NCBI GenBank assembly: GCA_021809545.1
Contig: JAKAYL010000002.1
Location: 1 to 64,000 of the forward strand
Length of the DNA: 64,000 bases
Direction of reading: 5' to 3'
DNA from: Thermoplasmata archaeon
GTDB lineage: Archaea; Thermoplasmatota; Thermoplasmata; Lutacidiplasmatales; UBA184
Numbering within the stretch: position 1 is the first letter of the stretch; each line of letters opens with the position of its first letter. Of the stretch, positions 9,341 to 18,865 are shown one piece after another. The position numbers and the translations under genes are program-made. The notes beneath the pieces are model-generated. The model had not been told where the DNA came from. It ran no database searches and saw only the letters and a program-made list of their open reading frames with translations.

Positions 9341-10241
9341 GACCAACCACCAAACGCTCCTTGAGGATGGCCGCTATGTCGGGAGCCACGGAGCCCCGCT
9401 CCGCCGCGTTCTCCAGGGTGTCGGTGGAGAGAATGTCGCTCGCGACCCCTTTGATCCTCTCGAAAGCATCCTTAAGGAAGAGTCCATGGGTGCAGGCCGC
9501 GATCACGTTCTCGGCGCCCATCTTCTTCAGGAGCTGGGCGCTCTCCACGATGGTCCCGCCTGTGGAGATCACATCGTCCAGGATGGCCACGTGCTTGCCG
9601 GTGAGGTCCATGGCGTCGTCCGGGAGGGAGATCTCGACATGCTCGCTGTCGATCCGCTTCTTCTGGAGGGAGAGCCAGGGTTTGTGCAGGAGGTTCGCCA
9701 TCCTCTGGCAGCGTTCGACCGCGCCCTTGTCCGGGGATACGATCACGTCGACGGGCCGGCGGCGCAAGAGACGGGCGATGGCCGGGACCCCGCTGACTTC
9801 CCGCATCGGCTTCGTGAAGATGTCCCGGTTGAAGGGGCTGTGGAGGTCTACTGTGATCACCATGTCTGCGTCGACCTCGAGACGGCGGGCCATTGCGCGG
9901 GCGCTGACCGCTTCCCCAGGGAAGAAACGTCGGTCCTGCCGGGAGTACCCGAAATAGGGAAGCACGAGACAGAGGCTTTTGGCCCCACCCTCACGGACCG
10001 CATCCTCCAGCAAGAAGAGCTCGAGTATCTCCTCGTCCCGACGGGTGGACTGCACCAGGACGACGTCTTCCCCTTCGAACCTCCCTCCGATCCGGACATA
10101 GAGCTCCCCGTCAGGGAACCGCTTCCGGAAGGGAAGCGTGAAGGGACAATTGCCAAGTTCCCGCGAAATGCTCTCAGCCAGGGAAGTGGATGCACTACCA
10201 CCAATTACCAGCACGCCCTTATCACCCAGTAGGTAACGCAC
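9327..10241 (-). CDS. prs: Ribose-phosphate pyrophosphokinase
   Basis: FRKRFPDGELYVRIGG; YFGYSRQDRRFFPGEAVSARAMARRLE; VAILDDVISTGGTIVESAQLLKKMGA. Confidence 0.93.
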   Translation of the reverse strand: MRYLLGDKGVLVIGGSASTSLAESISRELGNCPFTLPFRKRFPDGELYVRIGGRFEGEDVVLVQSTRRDEEILELFLLEDAVREGGAKSLCLVLPYFGYSRQDRRFFPGEAVSARAMARRLEVDADMVITVDLHSPFNRDIFTKPMREVSGVPAIARLLRRRPVDVIVSPDKGAVERCQRMANLLHKPWLSLQKKRIDSEHVEISLPDDAMDLTGKHVAILDDVISTGGTIVESAQLLKKMGAENVIAACTHGLFLKDAFERIKGVASDILSTDTLENAAERGSVAPDIAAILKERLVVGHGSP

Positions 10242-10397
10242 CCATCCTGCCGGGGTATTTGACTATGCAGGTGAGCGCTGCCCACGGGAACCGACCCGAC
10301 CCCGGAGGACCTGGACCCCTTTCCTCCCAGGTGGGATTGCTTTCGTCCCGCACTCCGCCCCCCTATAAACTGGTGAAGTCTCGGGAGAGAACGAAAG

Positions 10398-11294
10398 ATG
10401 CGAGAGCCCCCAGCCCCCCAGCGTACTGTCCCGGAGCGCTTCCTGGAAGCGGACCGGTACCGGGCCCGGCGGGAGTGGCTCCGCTACGAGGGGACGCCCC
10501 AGAGGGAGCTTCTCCGAAGGACAAGGGAGATCTTCCTGGGGGCGGTACTGCGGCGGCGTCGAACCCCTTTTCCCCGTACCCTCGAAGTGGGTTCCGGCCC
10601 GGGGCGGTTCTCTCCGATCCTGATCCAAGGATCCCGGGAGACCGTCGTGCTCGATGCCTCCTCCGTAATGCTGCGGGAGGCGCGGCGGAGACTCCGAGGG
10701 ATCCGAGACCTCGCGGTCACGAGGAGTTCCTTGGTCCAGGGAGATGCCGGCGTCCTTCCCTTCCCGGCGGAGACGTTCCAACTGGTCGTGGCCCTCGGGA
10801 ACGTTGTGGGGTTCGCGGAAAAGAAGGCGGAACTCGTGCTCGAGGAACTCCTCCGGTGCGTTACCTCGAACGGAGTGGTCGTGATCGAGACGGTGTCCCC
10901 TATCTCCCGCGTTCCGCGATTCGTCGAGAGGACGGGACCGAGCCGCTGGGTCCGATTGTTGCGAAGCGACCCCGCGGAGACCCTGCCGGAACTGCTCCAA
11001 GACGGGTTCCAGGCGGTGCCGGTGCCCTCGGACTTCGGGAAGCCTGGAGAAAAGTTCGCGTTCTTCGGAGCGAAGGAGATTACCGATTATCTGGAAGAGG
11101 AAGGGTTCCGCGTCCAGGACCAGCTCGTCGCGGCACCGCTCACGGGTGGGGATCCGGATCTCGTCCGAGCGATCGCAAGTGCCGGCCCCGGCAACCTGGA
11201 AAGGCTGCTCCGGTGGGAGAACCGCGCGGGACGGAACGCTTCCCTTCGGACCGCGGGAGGCCACCTCTTGACGAGCGCCGTCCGGACCGGATAG
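10398..11294 (+). CDS. SAM-dependent methyltransferase
   Basis: LEVGSGPGRFSPILIQGSRETVVLDASSVMLREARRRL; DAGVLPFPAETFQLVVALGNVVGF; TATA-like CTATAAAC about 35 bp upstream. Confidence 0.8.
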   Translation: MREPPAPQRTVPERFLEADRYRARREWLRYEGTPQRELLRRTREIFLGAVLRRRRTPFPRTLEVGSGPGRFSPILIQGSRETVVLDASSVMLREARRRLRGIRDLAVTRSSLVQGDAGVLPFPAETFQLVVALGNVVGFAEKKAELVLEELLRCVTSNGVVVIETVSPISRVPRFVERTGPSRWVRLLRSDPAETLPELLQDGFQAVPVPSDFGKPGEKFAFFGAKEITDYLEEEGFRVQDQLVAAPLTGGDPDLVRAIASAGPGNLERLLRWENRAGRNASLRTAGGHLLTSAVRTG

Positions 11295-11694
11295 GACACC
11301 GGGTCACGCGACTCGGCGAAGGTGCTCCCACTTCAGCCTCCCCACATCTTCCTGACGGCCAAAAGCCACCCCCCGGACCTTCCCGCGGAGCCGATACTTT
11401 GGTGTCGGGATCGTGCGGGCGGTCCCTGGCTCGATGTTCTACGTGCAGACCAGGGGAATGATCGGCGGCTTGGGTGGCCCGCGGAGGGCTTGGATGGGTC
11501 GAAAGGCCGACCCAAGGAACTGTGGCGAACAGCTCCACCGCCAGTACCTGACAGGTCGATGTGGCCGAGTTCATGCCCTGACAGACGAAGACCTCACGCC
11601 CCGCCATCGGTCCCTCTAGGTTGCCCTGGGGGGGAGGAGCGGACCGGGATATAACCACTTATTCTTTGAGGGGAAATGGCTAAATAGTCGTGAT

Positions 11695-14600
11695 ATGTCG
11701 CGGCACGCCATGTTTTTCCGGAGGAATCGACGGAACGCGCAAGAAGGAACGTCACTGCCCGCACGGACGGAGCGAAAAGCGGCGGGATATCTGGTGGCCC
11801 TGGCGCTCTTGGTGGTCGTCCTCATGGCATTCTCCCCCGCCTACGCGAGCGTCTCCTCGGGAGTCTTCTCGGCCAAGTCCTCGGCGTCGTCCACGAAGCT
11901 CTCGGCCCAGGCTCCCTGGTCGATCCCTTCGGCACCTCACGCCCACTTCATGCCGATCAGACCAGCGAACTCGAAGGCGATCACGTACAACACCACCGGG
12001 TGCAATTCCGGATACACCCCTCCCTGCTCGCTTGCCTCGGGCGGTGGACCCGTCATGCACAATCCCCAAGTCGTCATCGTCTTCTGGCTGCCGTCCGGCT
12101 ACAGCTTTGATTCGACCGACACATCGACGATCAGCGCTTCGGACGCGATGTTCGAGCAGGTGATGAAAGGCTTCTTCATCAATTCCACCGGCAGTGGCTG
12201 GATGAGCATCGCCCAGCAGTATACCGACTCTTCTGGCGCTCCGGGTACCACCGTTACCCTGCTCAAGAGCGTCGTCATGACGAATGCATTCCCTTGCGGT
12301 ACGTGCAATTCCGTCACTTCGCCGCTCTCGGACGCAAATGTCCAGAGCGAGGTGTCGAGCGTGCAGTCCACCTACGGGACCCCGACGGGCTCCAACACGG
12401 AGTACTTCGTCTTTACCCCCCTCAACATTATCCAGTGCTTCAACAGTCCCGGACAGAGCGGTGGGTGCTCGGCGAACGCCCCGTCTGGGTACGCAGCATA
12501 CTGTGCGTACCACAACTCCTTCACCTCGGGCGCCAACACCTTCATTTACGCGGAGATGCCCGATGTCGGAACACTGCTCACCAGCTGCTCCACCTATGTG
12601 GATACCACGTATCCTTACGGGGCGAACGGGGACCAGTACGCCGACTGGGAGATGAATGTGGCTTCTCACGAATTCATGGAGAGCATCACGGATCCCGAGC
12701 CCTCGACCGGCTGGACGGATTCCGGGAACGGGGGAGCCGAGATCGGTGACCTTTGCGCCTGGGTGTTTCCCCCGGCGCCCGGGTACGACGACATGGCGAA
12801 CATCCTCCAGGACGTCCGCCCCTTCTATATCCAGCCGGAATGGTCCAACTCGGCCAACGCCTGCGTTCTTCCGACAGAGCCTGCCAAGGCGGTTCCCTCC
12901 TTCACCACGAGCTTCGCACCCACGGTAGCGGCCGGCGGGACGGAGAACATCTTCGTGAATGCGACAGATAGCGCGGCCCCCGCCGGATGGGCCAACGTCT
13001 CCGTCGAGTTCCCCTCCAACCCGTCGCTGGCCTCTCTTTCGGTCGTCTCGAGCACGTTCCCCGTGACTCCCACGGTCCTCGGAACCGGATCTGTGGTTGC
13101 CGGATGCTACTCGCTCTGCTCCCTCTCCGCAGGGTACCCGATCGTCGAGGCCCACGCCAACGCCTGGGCCGCGGGCACGACGTACTCGATGCAACTGGCC
13201 TTCACGCCTCCCGCGAATGGCAACTACACATTCTACGTGCACGACGTAAGCGCGGTCCCGGGCAGCGCCTTCGCCAATGCGTGGACCCCCCACAGCAACA
13301 CGGTCGTCGACCAACTGAACGAGAATGTTACGAGCTACACTTTCACGGTTGGCAGCGGCTCCTCCCCCCTCGCGGCGACGCTTACAGCCACCCCTTCATC
13401 GATCGCTTTGGGGTCGACCACGACCATAGCTACCTCGGCTTCCGGAGGGAGCGGCACGTACACCTATTCCTACACGGGACTCCCCACGGGATGCACTACC
13501 GCAAACCAGGTTTCCCTGAGCTGCACCCCCACGGCCCAAGGGAACTACACGGTGACCGTGAACGTCACGGATACCGCAGCACATTCGACCACGGCCACGA
13601 CCACTATCACCGTGGGTCCGGCCGGAGTCACGGGACCCACCATCTCGAGCTTCATCGTCTCCCCTAACCCCGTCACCCTGGGGAGCACTGCGGTCTACAC
13701 CGTTACCGCATCGGGCGGTACCGCGCCCCTTGCCTACGCCTATGCCGGGCTCCCAACGGGGTGCACCACAGCCAACTCGGCCACCCTGAACTGTACCCCC
13801 ACCGCGGCCGGTAACTTCTCGACCACGGTTACCGTCACCGATGCGAACTCGAAGTCGGCCACCTCGACGACCACGCTCTCCGTCACGCAGCCCCCGGGTC
13901 CCGTCGTGACCGCCTTCCTGGCGAGCCCCGCGATCATCACCCTGGGGTCGACCAGCTACCTCAACGCGACCGTGACCGGAGGGACGGCACCCTACACCTA
14001 CAACTATGTCGGGCTTCCCACAGGCTGCAGCAGCCAGAATCTGGCGAACCTGGTCTGTACCCCGACGGTCTCCGGTGCGTTCACCGTCACGGTGACGGTC
14101 ACGGACAGCAAGTCTCTCACGGCGTCCCAGTCGACGACCCTCACGGTGAACCAACCGCCCGCCCTCCTGATCTCCAGTTTCTCGGCCTCGCCGGCGAGCA
14201 TCCAACTGGGACAGAGCACGACCCTCTCGGTCTCTGCGAGCGGCGGAACACAACCCTACACCTACAACTATACGGGACTCCCCTCGGGATGCACTTCCCA
14301 GGACCTCGCCTCCTTCGCCTGCACACCGGCGGGGATCGGAAACTTCACGGTGACGGTCTCGATCACGGACCCCGCGGGCCAGTTGGCGACCCAGACGACC
14401 ACGGTTGCTGTGACGAACGCACCCGGCTCCCCCGTGATCAGCTCCTTCACCGCCTCCCCCTCGAGCGTAGTGCTGGGAGCAAGCGTAAGCTTCTCGGTCT
14501 TCGCATCCGGGGGAACGGCACCCTACACCTACGCGTACACCGGGCTCCCGGCGGGCTGCGTCTCCACGAACGCTGCCTCGTTCTCCTGCGTCCCGACCGC

Positions 14601-15444
14601 CGCTGGGAACTACACGGTGGTGGCGAAGGTCACGGACTCGAAGTCGCTCTGGACTTCCGCGGCCGCCACCATTTCGGTCACCTCGGCCAGTGGAGGGATC
14701 TTGATCTCCTCGTTCGGAGTGAGCCCGAGCACAGCGTACCTCAACTCCCAGGTCACGTTCTCGGTGTCCGCCACCGGAGGGACTGCCCCCTACTCGTACT
14801 CCTACACCGGGCTCCCCAGCGGATGTTTGTCTTCGAACCGGGCCACGCTCGCGTGCTCCCCGGCCCAGAGCGGGAGATTCACGGTCTCGGTCTACGTTTC
14901 GGACACCGCGGGCGGACGGGCCGCATCCTCGACCACGCTGACAGTGGACTCCTACTCCCAACTCGCGGCCTCGGCCACCCCCTCCGTCAACCCGGTCGCG
15001 GCGGGCTCCACCACGGTCATCACTGTGAGCGCCTCGGGGGGACAGTCTCCCTACAGCTACAGCTACACGGGGCTCCCGCAAGGCTGCACGAGCTCGAACA
15101 CGAACTCGCTCTCCTGCACTCCGTCCCAGGCAGGGAACTTCACTGTGATCATCGTGGTCTCGGATAGCTCCGGCCAATCGAAGACCCTCTCTATGGCGTT
15201 GAGCGTCACGGCCGCTTCGAGCAACAACTCCGGCACCATCCTGGGCCTGCCGAGCACCATCTTCCTCCTCCTGCTGGTCGTCCTCATCGTGGCCATCGTC
15301 GTGGTTGCGGTGGTGATCCGCCGGGGACGCACACGCCCCCCGCAGCCGCCCCCGCAGGTCCAGTCCTGGGCCCCACCCTCTCCCGGCTACCCCGCCCAGC
15401 CCGGCTGGCAACAGGGGCCACCCCCGCCCCCACCCCAAGGGTGA
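11695..15444 (+). CDS. Large secreted, membrane-anchored surface protein: putative metallopeptidase-like/EXORDIUM-like N-domain, seven Ig/PKD-like repeats, TM helix, Pro-rich cytoplasmic tail
   Basis: 1249 aa; VASHEFMESITDPEPSTGWTDSGNGGAEIGDLCAW motif; seven copies of YxGLPxGC...C unit; IFLLLLVVLIVAIVVVAVVIRRGR TM; PPPPPPQG tail. Confidence 0.85.
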   Translation: MSRHAMFFRRNRRNAQEGTSLPARTERKAAGYLVALALLVVVLMAFSPAYASVSSGVFSAKSSASSTKLSAQAPWSIPSAPHAHFMPIRPANSKAITYNTTGCNSGYTPPCSLASGGGPVMHNPQVVIVFWLPSGYSFDSTDTSTISASDAMFEQVMKGFFINSTGSGWMSIAQQYTDSSGAPGTTVTLLKSVVMTNAFPCGTCNSVTSPLSDANVQSEVSSVQSTYGTPTGSNTEYFVFTPLNIIQCFNSPGQSGGCSANAPSGYAAYCAYHNSFTSGANTFIYAEMPDVGTLLTSCSTYVDTTYPYGANGDQYADWEMNVASHEFMESITDPEPSTGWTDSGNGGAEIGDLCAWVFPPAPGYDDMANILQDVRPFYIQPEWSNSANACVLPTEPAKAVPSFTTSFAPTVAAGGTENIFVNATDSAAPAGWANVSVEFPSNPSLASLSVVSSTFPVTPTVLGTGSVVAGCYSLCSLSAGYPIVEAHANAWAAGTTYSMQLAFTPPANGNYTFYVHDVSAVPGSAFANAWTPHSNTVVDQLNENVTSYTFTVGSGSSPLAATLTATPSSIALGSTTTIATSASGGSGTYTYSYTGLPTGCTTANQVSLSCTPTAQGNYTVTVNVTDTAAHSTTATTTITVGPAGVTGPTISSFIVSPNPVTLGSTAVYTVTASGGTAPLAYAYAGLPTGCTTANSATLNCTPTAAGNFSTTVTVTDANSKSATSTTTLSVTQPPGPVVTAFLASPAIITLGSTSYLNATVTGGTAPYTYNYVGLPTGCSSQNLANLVCTPTVSGAFTVTVTVTDSKSLTASQSTTLTVNQPPALLISSFSASPASIQLGQSTTLSVSASGGTQPYTYNYTGLPSGCTSQDLASFACTPAGIGNFTVTVSITDPAGQLATQTTTVAVTNAPGSPVISSFTASPSSVVLGASVSFSVFASGGTAPYTYAYTGLPAGCVSTNAASFSCVPTAAGNYTVVAKVTDSKSLWTSAAATISVTSASGGILISSFGVSPSTAYLNSQVTFSVSATGGTAPYSYSYTGLPSGCLSSNRATLACSPAQSGRFTVSVYVSDTAGGRAASSTTLTVDSYSQLAASATPSVNPVAAGSTTVITVSASGGQSPYSYSYTGLPQGCTSSNTNSLSCTPSQAGNFTVIIVVSDSSGQSKTLSMALSVTAASSNNSGTILGLPSTIFLLLLVVLIVAIVVVAVVIRRGRTRPPQPPPQVQSWAPPSPGYPAQPGWQQGPPPPPPQG
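13370..15220 (+). repeat. Seven tandem coding repeats of about 86 aa (about 258 nt) with conserved Cys pair
   Basis: Repeated SxxLGxxTxxSVSASGGTAPYTYxYTGLPxGCxSxNxxSLxCTPTxxGNFTVTVxVTDSxSxSATxTTTLTV, counted as seven GLPxGC units. Confidence 0.85.
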
Positions 15445-15663
15445 GACTCCGTTCCGGAACCTCTCTTGTGCCCCCGCTCCTTCGGGTGACCCGGTCTCCA
15501 AGGAGTGGGGGAAGTACGCGGGGCGCCACGAGCCCGGAAGCTAGGGGCGATAGGGAAACCACCCACGGACCCGGGAAGCGTCTTCCCCGGGGACCTGCAG
15601 GGCCTGCCACGGCAGCTTAGCTGCGAACGCACAGATCAGAGACCCAATCGGACGAAATGATCA

Positions 15664-15713
15664 CCTGAGCAGGATAGGGGGCACGTCAGACCTGCCCTCC
15701 CACTCTGCTCAGG
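15664..15713. other. 50-nt structured hairpin candidate between convergent genes
   Basis: CCTGAGCAG...CTGCTCAGG perfect 9-bp outer arms enclosing GGGGGCA-cgtcagacc-TGCCCTC inner stem. Confidence 0.6.
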
Positions 15714-15869
15714 AGCGCATCAAAGTGCGGATCCCAACCACCACAACGCGCTCGCCTGACAACTCGCTCGTAGCACACCGGACCCCATCTCGGGAACCGG
15801 AACGGACCCGTTACGCGCGAGGAAGGGTTCCCAGGGAACGGCCCAGGGGCCGTCCCCTAGGGGGTTCGT

Positions 15870-17069
15870 CTAGAACGTGGTGAACTTCCCCGTGAGGAGC
15901 AGTTCGGGGACCGTGTTCGCCTTGGCGAGCCAGGCGTCGGCAACGGCCTCCGCGTTCTTCCGGACCTTCTCGTCGGATACACCGTCGGCAGGGAGGATGC
16001 TCAGGGTGGCAATCTGGGGCTGGTCCACCGGCTTCCCGATCTGGGAGAGGATCCGGGTATGGACCTCCTTGATGTTCCCGGCGGCTTCCTTCACGATGTC
16101 GGCCGAGATCTGGTTGGCGAGGACATTGTAGATCTTCCCGACGTGGTTCACGGGGTTCTTCCCGCTCGCCGCCTCGAGGCTCATCGGACGGTAGGGAGTG
16201 ATGAGACCGTTGGCGCGGTTGCCGCGGCCGGTGGATCCATCGTCCCCGTTCTCCATGGAGAGTCCGGTCACCGTGAGGTAGTAGACCCCGCGCTTCTCAT
16301 CGTCACCGGTGTTCACGTTCACGGCGACCTGGCGCTTTGCGATCTTGGCCGCGTTGTCGAGGACCTTCTGGGCGATCTCCTCCTTTACGCTGTGATACTC
16401 TTTCGGGTCCTTGAGCTCGCCACCCACCAGGGCGGCGGCGATCGTGAGGGTGATCTTGTTGCCGCGGCGGCAACCCATGACCTTGACGTCTTCCCCCAGC
16501 GCCGGGAGCTTCTTCTTGTACTCCGTGGTGAGGAATTTCTCGGTCTGCAGCACCAGAGTCTCGGTCTCGGAGAAAGGGGCAAACCCGCAGCCGAAGGAAG
16601 TGTCGTTGGCAAGGATCCCCTCGCCCGCAAAGACCCCGCGGAGGTCGACGGACCCTTGGCCCAGCCGGCACTCGAGCTTGAGGTCCTTCTCAACATCCAC
16701 GTGAGAAACGACGCTCTTGAGATAGTCGGTGGCCGCCTTCATGGCGACCTCCTTGTAGGGGAGGGATTCTCCGTCGACCTTCGTCGTGGCTCGGCCGACG
16801 AGTACGACCGTGGCCGGGGAGATGATCTTGCCGCCGCCGAAGGCGGGTTCTGCCTCGCCCCCGATGACGTGCGTTTCATCGGTGTTATGATGGAGGATGC
16901 GCCCAAAGCGGTCCTTGTACATACGGGACAGGGCTCGGCTCACCGACTCGGAGATTCCGTCGCAGATGCTGTCGGGGTGGCCGATACCTTTCCGCTCGAC
17001 AAGCTCTACGGGTCGGTCCTCGATGTATCCAATCTTCAGAGGCTCTGCCTCTATGTTCCGCTTAGCCAT
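15870..17069 (-). CDS. mat: S-adenosylmethionine synthetase, archaeal type
   Basis: MAKRNIEAEPLKIGYIEDRPVELVERKGIGHPDSICDGISESVSRALSRMYKDRFGRILHHNTDETHVIGGEAEPAFGGG; GRGNRANGLITPYRPMSLEAASGKNPVNHVGKIYN. Confidence 0.96.
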   Translation of the reverse strand: MAKRNIEAEPLKIGYIEDRPVELVERKGIGHPDSICDGISESVSRALSRMYKDRFGRILHHNTDETHVIGGEAEPAFGGGKIISPATVVLVGRATTKVDGESLPYKEVAMKAATDYLKSVVSHVDVEKDLKLECRLGQGSVDLRGVFAGEGILANDTSFGCGFAPFSETETLVLQTEKFLTTEYKKKLPALGEDVKVMGCRRGNKITLTIAAALVGGELKDPKEYHSVKEEIAQKVLDNAAKIAKRQVAVNVNTGDDEKRGVYYLTVTGLSMENGDDGSTGRGNRANGLITPYRPMSLEAASGKNPVNHVGKIYNVLANQISADIVKEAAGNIKEVHTRILSQIGKPVDQPQIATLSILPADGVSDEKVRKNAEAVADAWLAKANTVPELLLTGKFTTF

Positions 17070-17197
17070 CGGTCAAAGCACCAGGGGCTCCATTTGGGTT
17101 GCCCTTTAAAGGCTTTCGTAGCGGAGACCTCTTCACCCAGGGACCCATCGGTCCCTTTCTCGCTAAATACGCTTTGCGTTTGCGCTGGGGACGAGGC

Positions 17198-17270
17198 GCC
17201 ACTGTAGCTCAGTTGGCAGAGCAGCTGATTCGTAATCAGCAGGCCGAGGGTTCAAGTCCCTCCAGTGGCT
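17198..17270 (+). tRNA. tRNA-Thr(CGT), intronless, no encoded CCA
   Basis: Cloverleaf GCCACTG-TA-GCTC..GAGC-A-GCTGA-TTCGTAA-TCAGC-AGGCC-GAGGG-TTCAAGT-CCCTC-CAGTGGC-T; anticodon CGT. Confidence 0.95.
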
Positions 17271-17290
17271 CATTACGGCTAGGAAACCGT

Positions 17291-18109
17291 TCAAGCCCCG
17301 CCGAGCGTCACCAGGAAGTCCGTGAGGACCCCCAGGATGAACCCGACGACCACGAAAAGGATCACAACGTCGCGCGTGGCCGGAGCCAGCATGGGCCGGG
17401 ACATCTGGAGCACCACGTAGAGGATGGCCCCGGCCGCAAGCCCGTAGAAGAGCACGGAAAGTACGTCCGAGGAGTAGAGGCTACCGACCAGCGTGCCCAC
17501 GAACGTCGGGCCCCCCCCGATGAGGCCCAGGGCAAAGATCCGGCGGAGGGAATACCGGCTCCCGGCCATCATCCCCGGGGCCAGGATCCCGAAACCCTCG
17601 GTCGAGTTGTGTGCGGCGAAGCCGATCACCAGCACGATCGCGAGGGGAAGTCCCGCGGCATACGAGGCCCCGATGGCGAGACCCTCCGAGAGATTGTGCA
17701 TCCCGATCCCGACGGCGATGATCGTGGAGAGGTGCAAGGGCTGGAGCGCACCATTCCCCTGGGTTGCGTCCCCTGCGGCGGCCCGGACCCGGCGAGTGAA
17801 GAGCTTCTCGAAGTAGAGGAGGGAGAGAACGCCCCCGGAGAAACCCACGAGCAGGACGACCAGATCCAGGGCTGCTCCGGCGCTCGCGGAGAAAGATCCG
17901 GTCACAACCCCGCTGGCGACGATCTCATGGGCGTTCGAGAGGACGTCAACGAAGAGGAACAGGAGGATCCCGACGGCCAGGGCAGAGAGGGCGGCACGCG
18001 TGCGGTCCGATAACCCCCGGGCCCGGGCCAGCGGCAGTCCCAGAAAGATCGTGAACCCCGCGAACGCTCCGAGTACGAAGATTTGCCACTCTGCGGGAGA
18101 TGTGCTCAC
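17291..18109 (-). CDS. ZIP-family metal transporter
   Basis: 272 aa; GIGMHNLSEGLAIGASYAAGLPLAIVLVIGFAAHNSTEGFGILAP matches ZIP HNxxEG signature. Confidence 0.87.
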   Translation of the reverse strand: MSTSPAEWQIFVLGAFAGFTIFLGLPLARARGLSDRTRAALSALAVGILLFLFVDVLSNAHEIVASGVVTGSFSASAGAALDLVVLLVGFSGGVLSLLYFEKLFTRRVRAAAGDATQGNGALQPLHLSTIIAVGIGMHNLSEGLAIGASYAAGLPLAIVLVIGFAAHNSTEGFGILAPGMMAGSRYSLRRIFALGLIGGGPTFVGTLVGSLYSSDVLSVLFYGLAAGAILYVVLQMSRPMLAPATRDVVILFVVVGFILGVLTDFLVTLGGA

Positions 18110-18152
18110 GGGAACTTCCCCCGAGAAAGACCCCGAACGGTATTTAAGCGGA

Positions 18153-18189
18153 CTGTTTGTGAAGAAACTAAGTAAGTGTTCACAAACAG
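18153..18189. promoter_or_regulatory. Perfect 11-bp inverted repeat CTGTTTGTGAA-15nt-TTCACAAACAG upstream of ZIP transporter; TATA-like CTTAAATA (minus strand) adjacent at about 18140-18148
   Basis: Read directly; position overlaps the expected BRE/upstream region of the minus-strand promoter. Confidence 0.7.
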
Positions 18190-18286
18190 AACACGGACCA
18201 CGGCCTCCGCGCCGGGGAGGTTTTCAGGGAGAAGGTTCCTCTTCGCAACTACGAAAGATTAACTTCCCCTGTGTATTCGGTGAGAC

Positions 18287-18865
18287 GTGCCCAAAGGAAG
18301 AAGGGCGGTCAACCAGCCACCGAAGGAATTCGCCGTGAACCGGAAGCTCGAGGAGGGGAGGCATCCCCTCCGGTCGGTGTTTCCCGGACTCGAGGATATC
18401 CCAGCGTTCCGGGCCGTGGCCCAGAAGGATCCCCGAGGAACGGCCGAACTCGCGAAGTCGGAGATCGAAGTGGTCGCCGCGGACGTCTGGATGTACGTTG
18501 CTCCCGCCACCGAGAAGGAGATTGGGGGACGAAGGGAAGGATGGACTCCCGTCTTCTCCGGGGGGAAGGACGTGATCGTCGTGGGCAGGAACCACCTGGT
18601 CGAGAGCCCCGAGATCCTGCTCTACCTCGACATCCTCCACGAGCTCTGCCACATCACCCAGCGTCACCGGGGGCTCTCACTCTGGGACCAGGAGTATGAT
18701 TACGTGGACCGGCCCACGGAACTCGAGGCCTACCAGTTCGTGATTGACGAGGCCCGGCGGCTGGGGGCCACCACCCCCTTCCTCCAGGAGTACCTGAAGG
18801 TGGAGTGGGTCTCGGATGAGGATTATCTCCGTCTGTTGGAGAAGATGGGACTTTCTTCGAAATGA
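18287..18865 (+). CDS. Putative zinc metallopeptidase-like protein (HEXXH)
   Basis: ILLYLDILHELCHITQRHRGLSLWDQEYDYVDRPTELEAYQFVIDEARRLG; HELCH plus downstream E. Confidence 0.7.
   Translation: MPKGRRAVNQPPKEFAVNRKLEEGRHPLRSVFPGLEDIPAFRAVAQKDPRGTAELAKSEIEVVAADVWMYVAPATEKEIGGRREGWTPVFSGGKDVIVVGRNHLVESPEILLYLDILHELCHITQRHRGLSLWDQEYDYVDRPTELEAYQFVIDEARRLGATTPFLQEYLKVEWVSDEDYLRLLEKMGLSSK

Noticed and set aside
10190-11461. 423-aa plus-strand ORF
   Set aside because: Alternative frame over the methyltransferase gene; Pro/Arg-rich, no family motifs
11752-13314. 520-aa minus-strand ORF
   Set aside because: Antisense to the 1249-aa surface protein; no recognisable motifs
13396-15501. 701-aa minus-strand ORF
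   Set aside because: Antisense to the seven Ig/PKD-like repeats; its repetitive Arg/Gly composition just mirrors the coding repeats
17099-18013. 304-aa plus-strand ORF spanning the tRNA
   Set aside because: Reads through tRNA-Thr and antisense to the ZIP transporter
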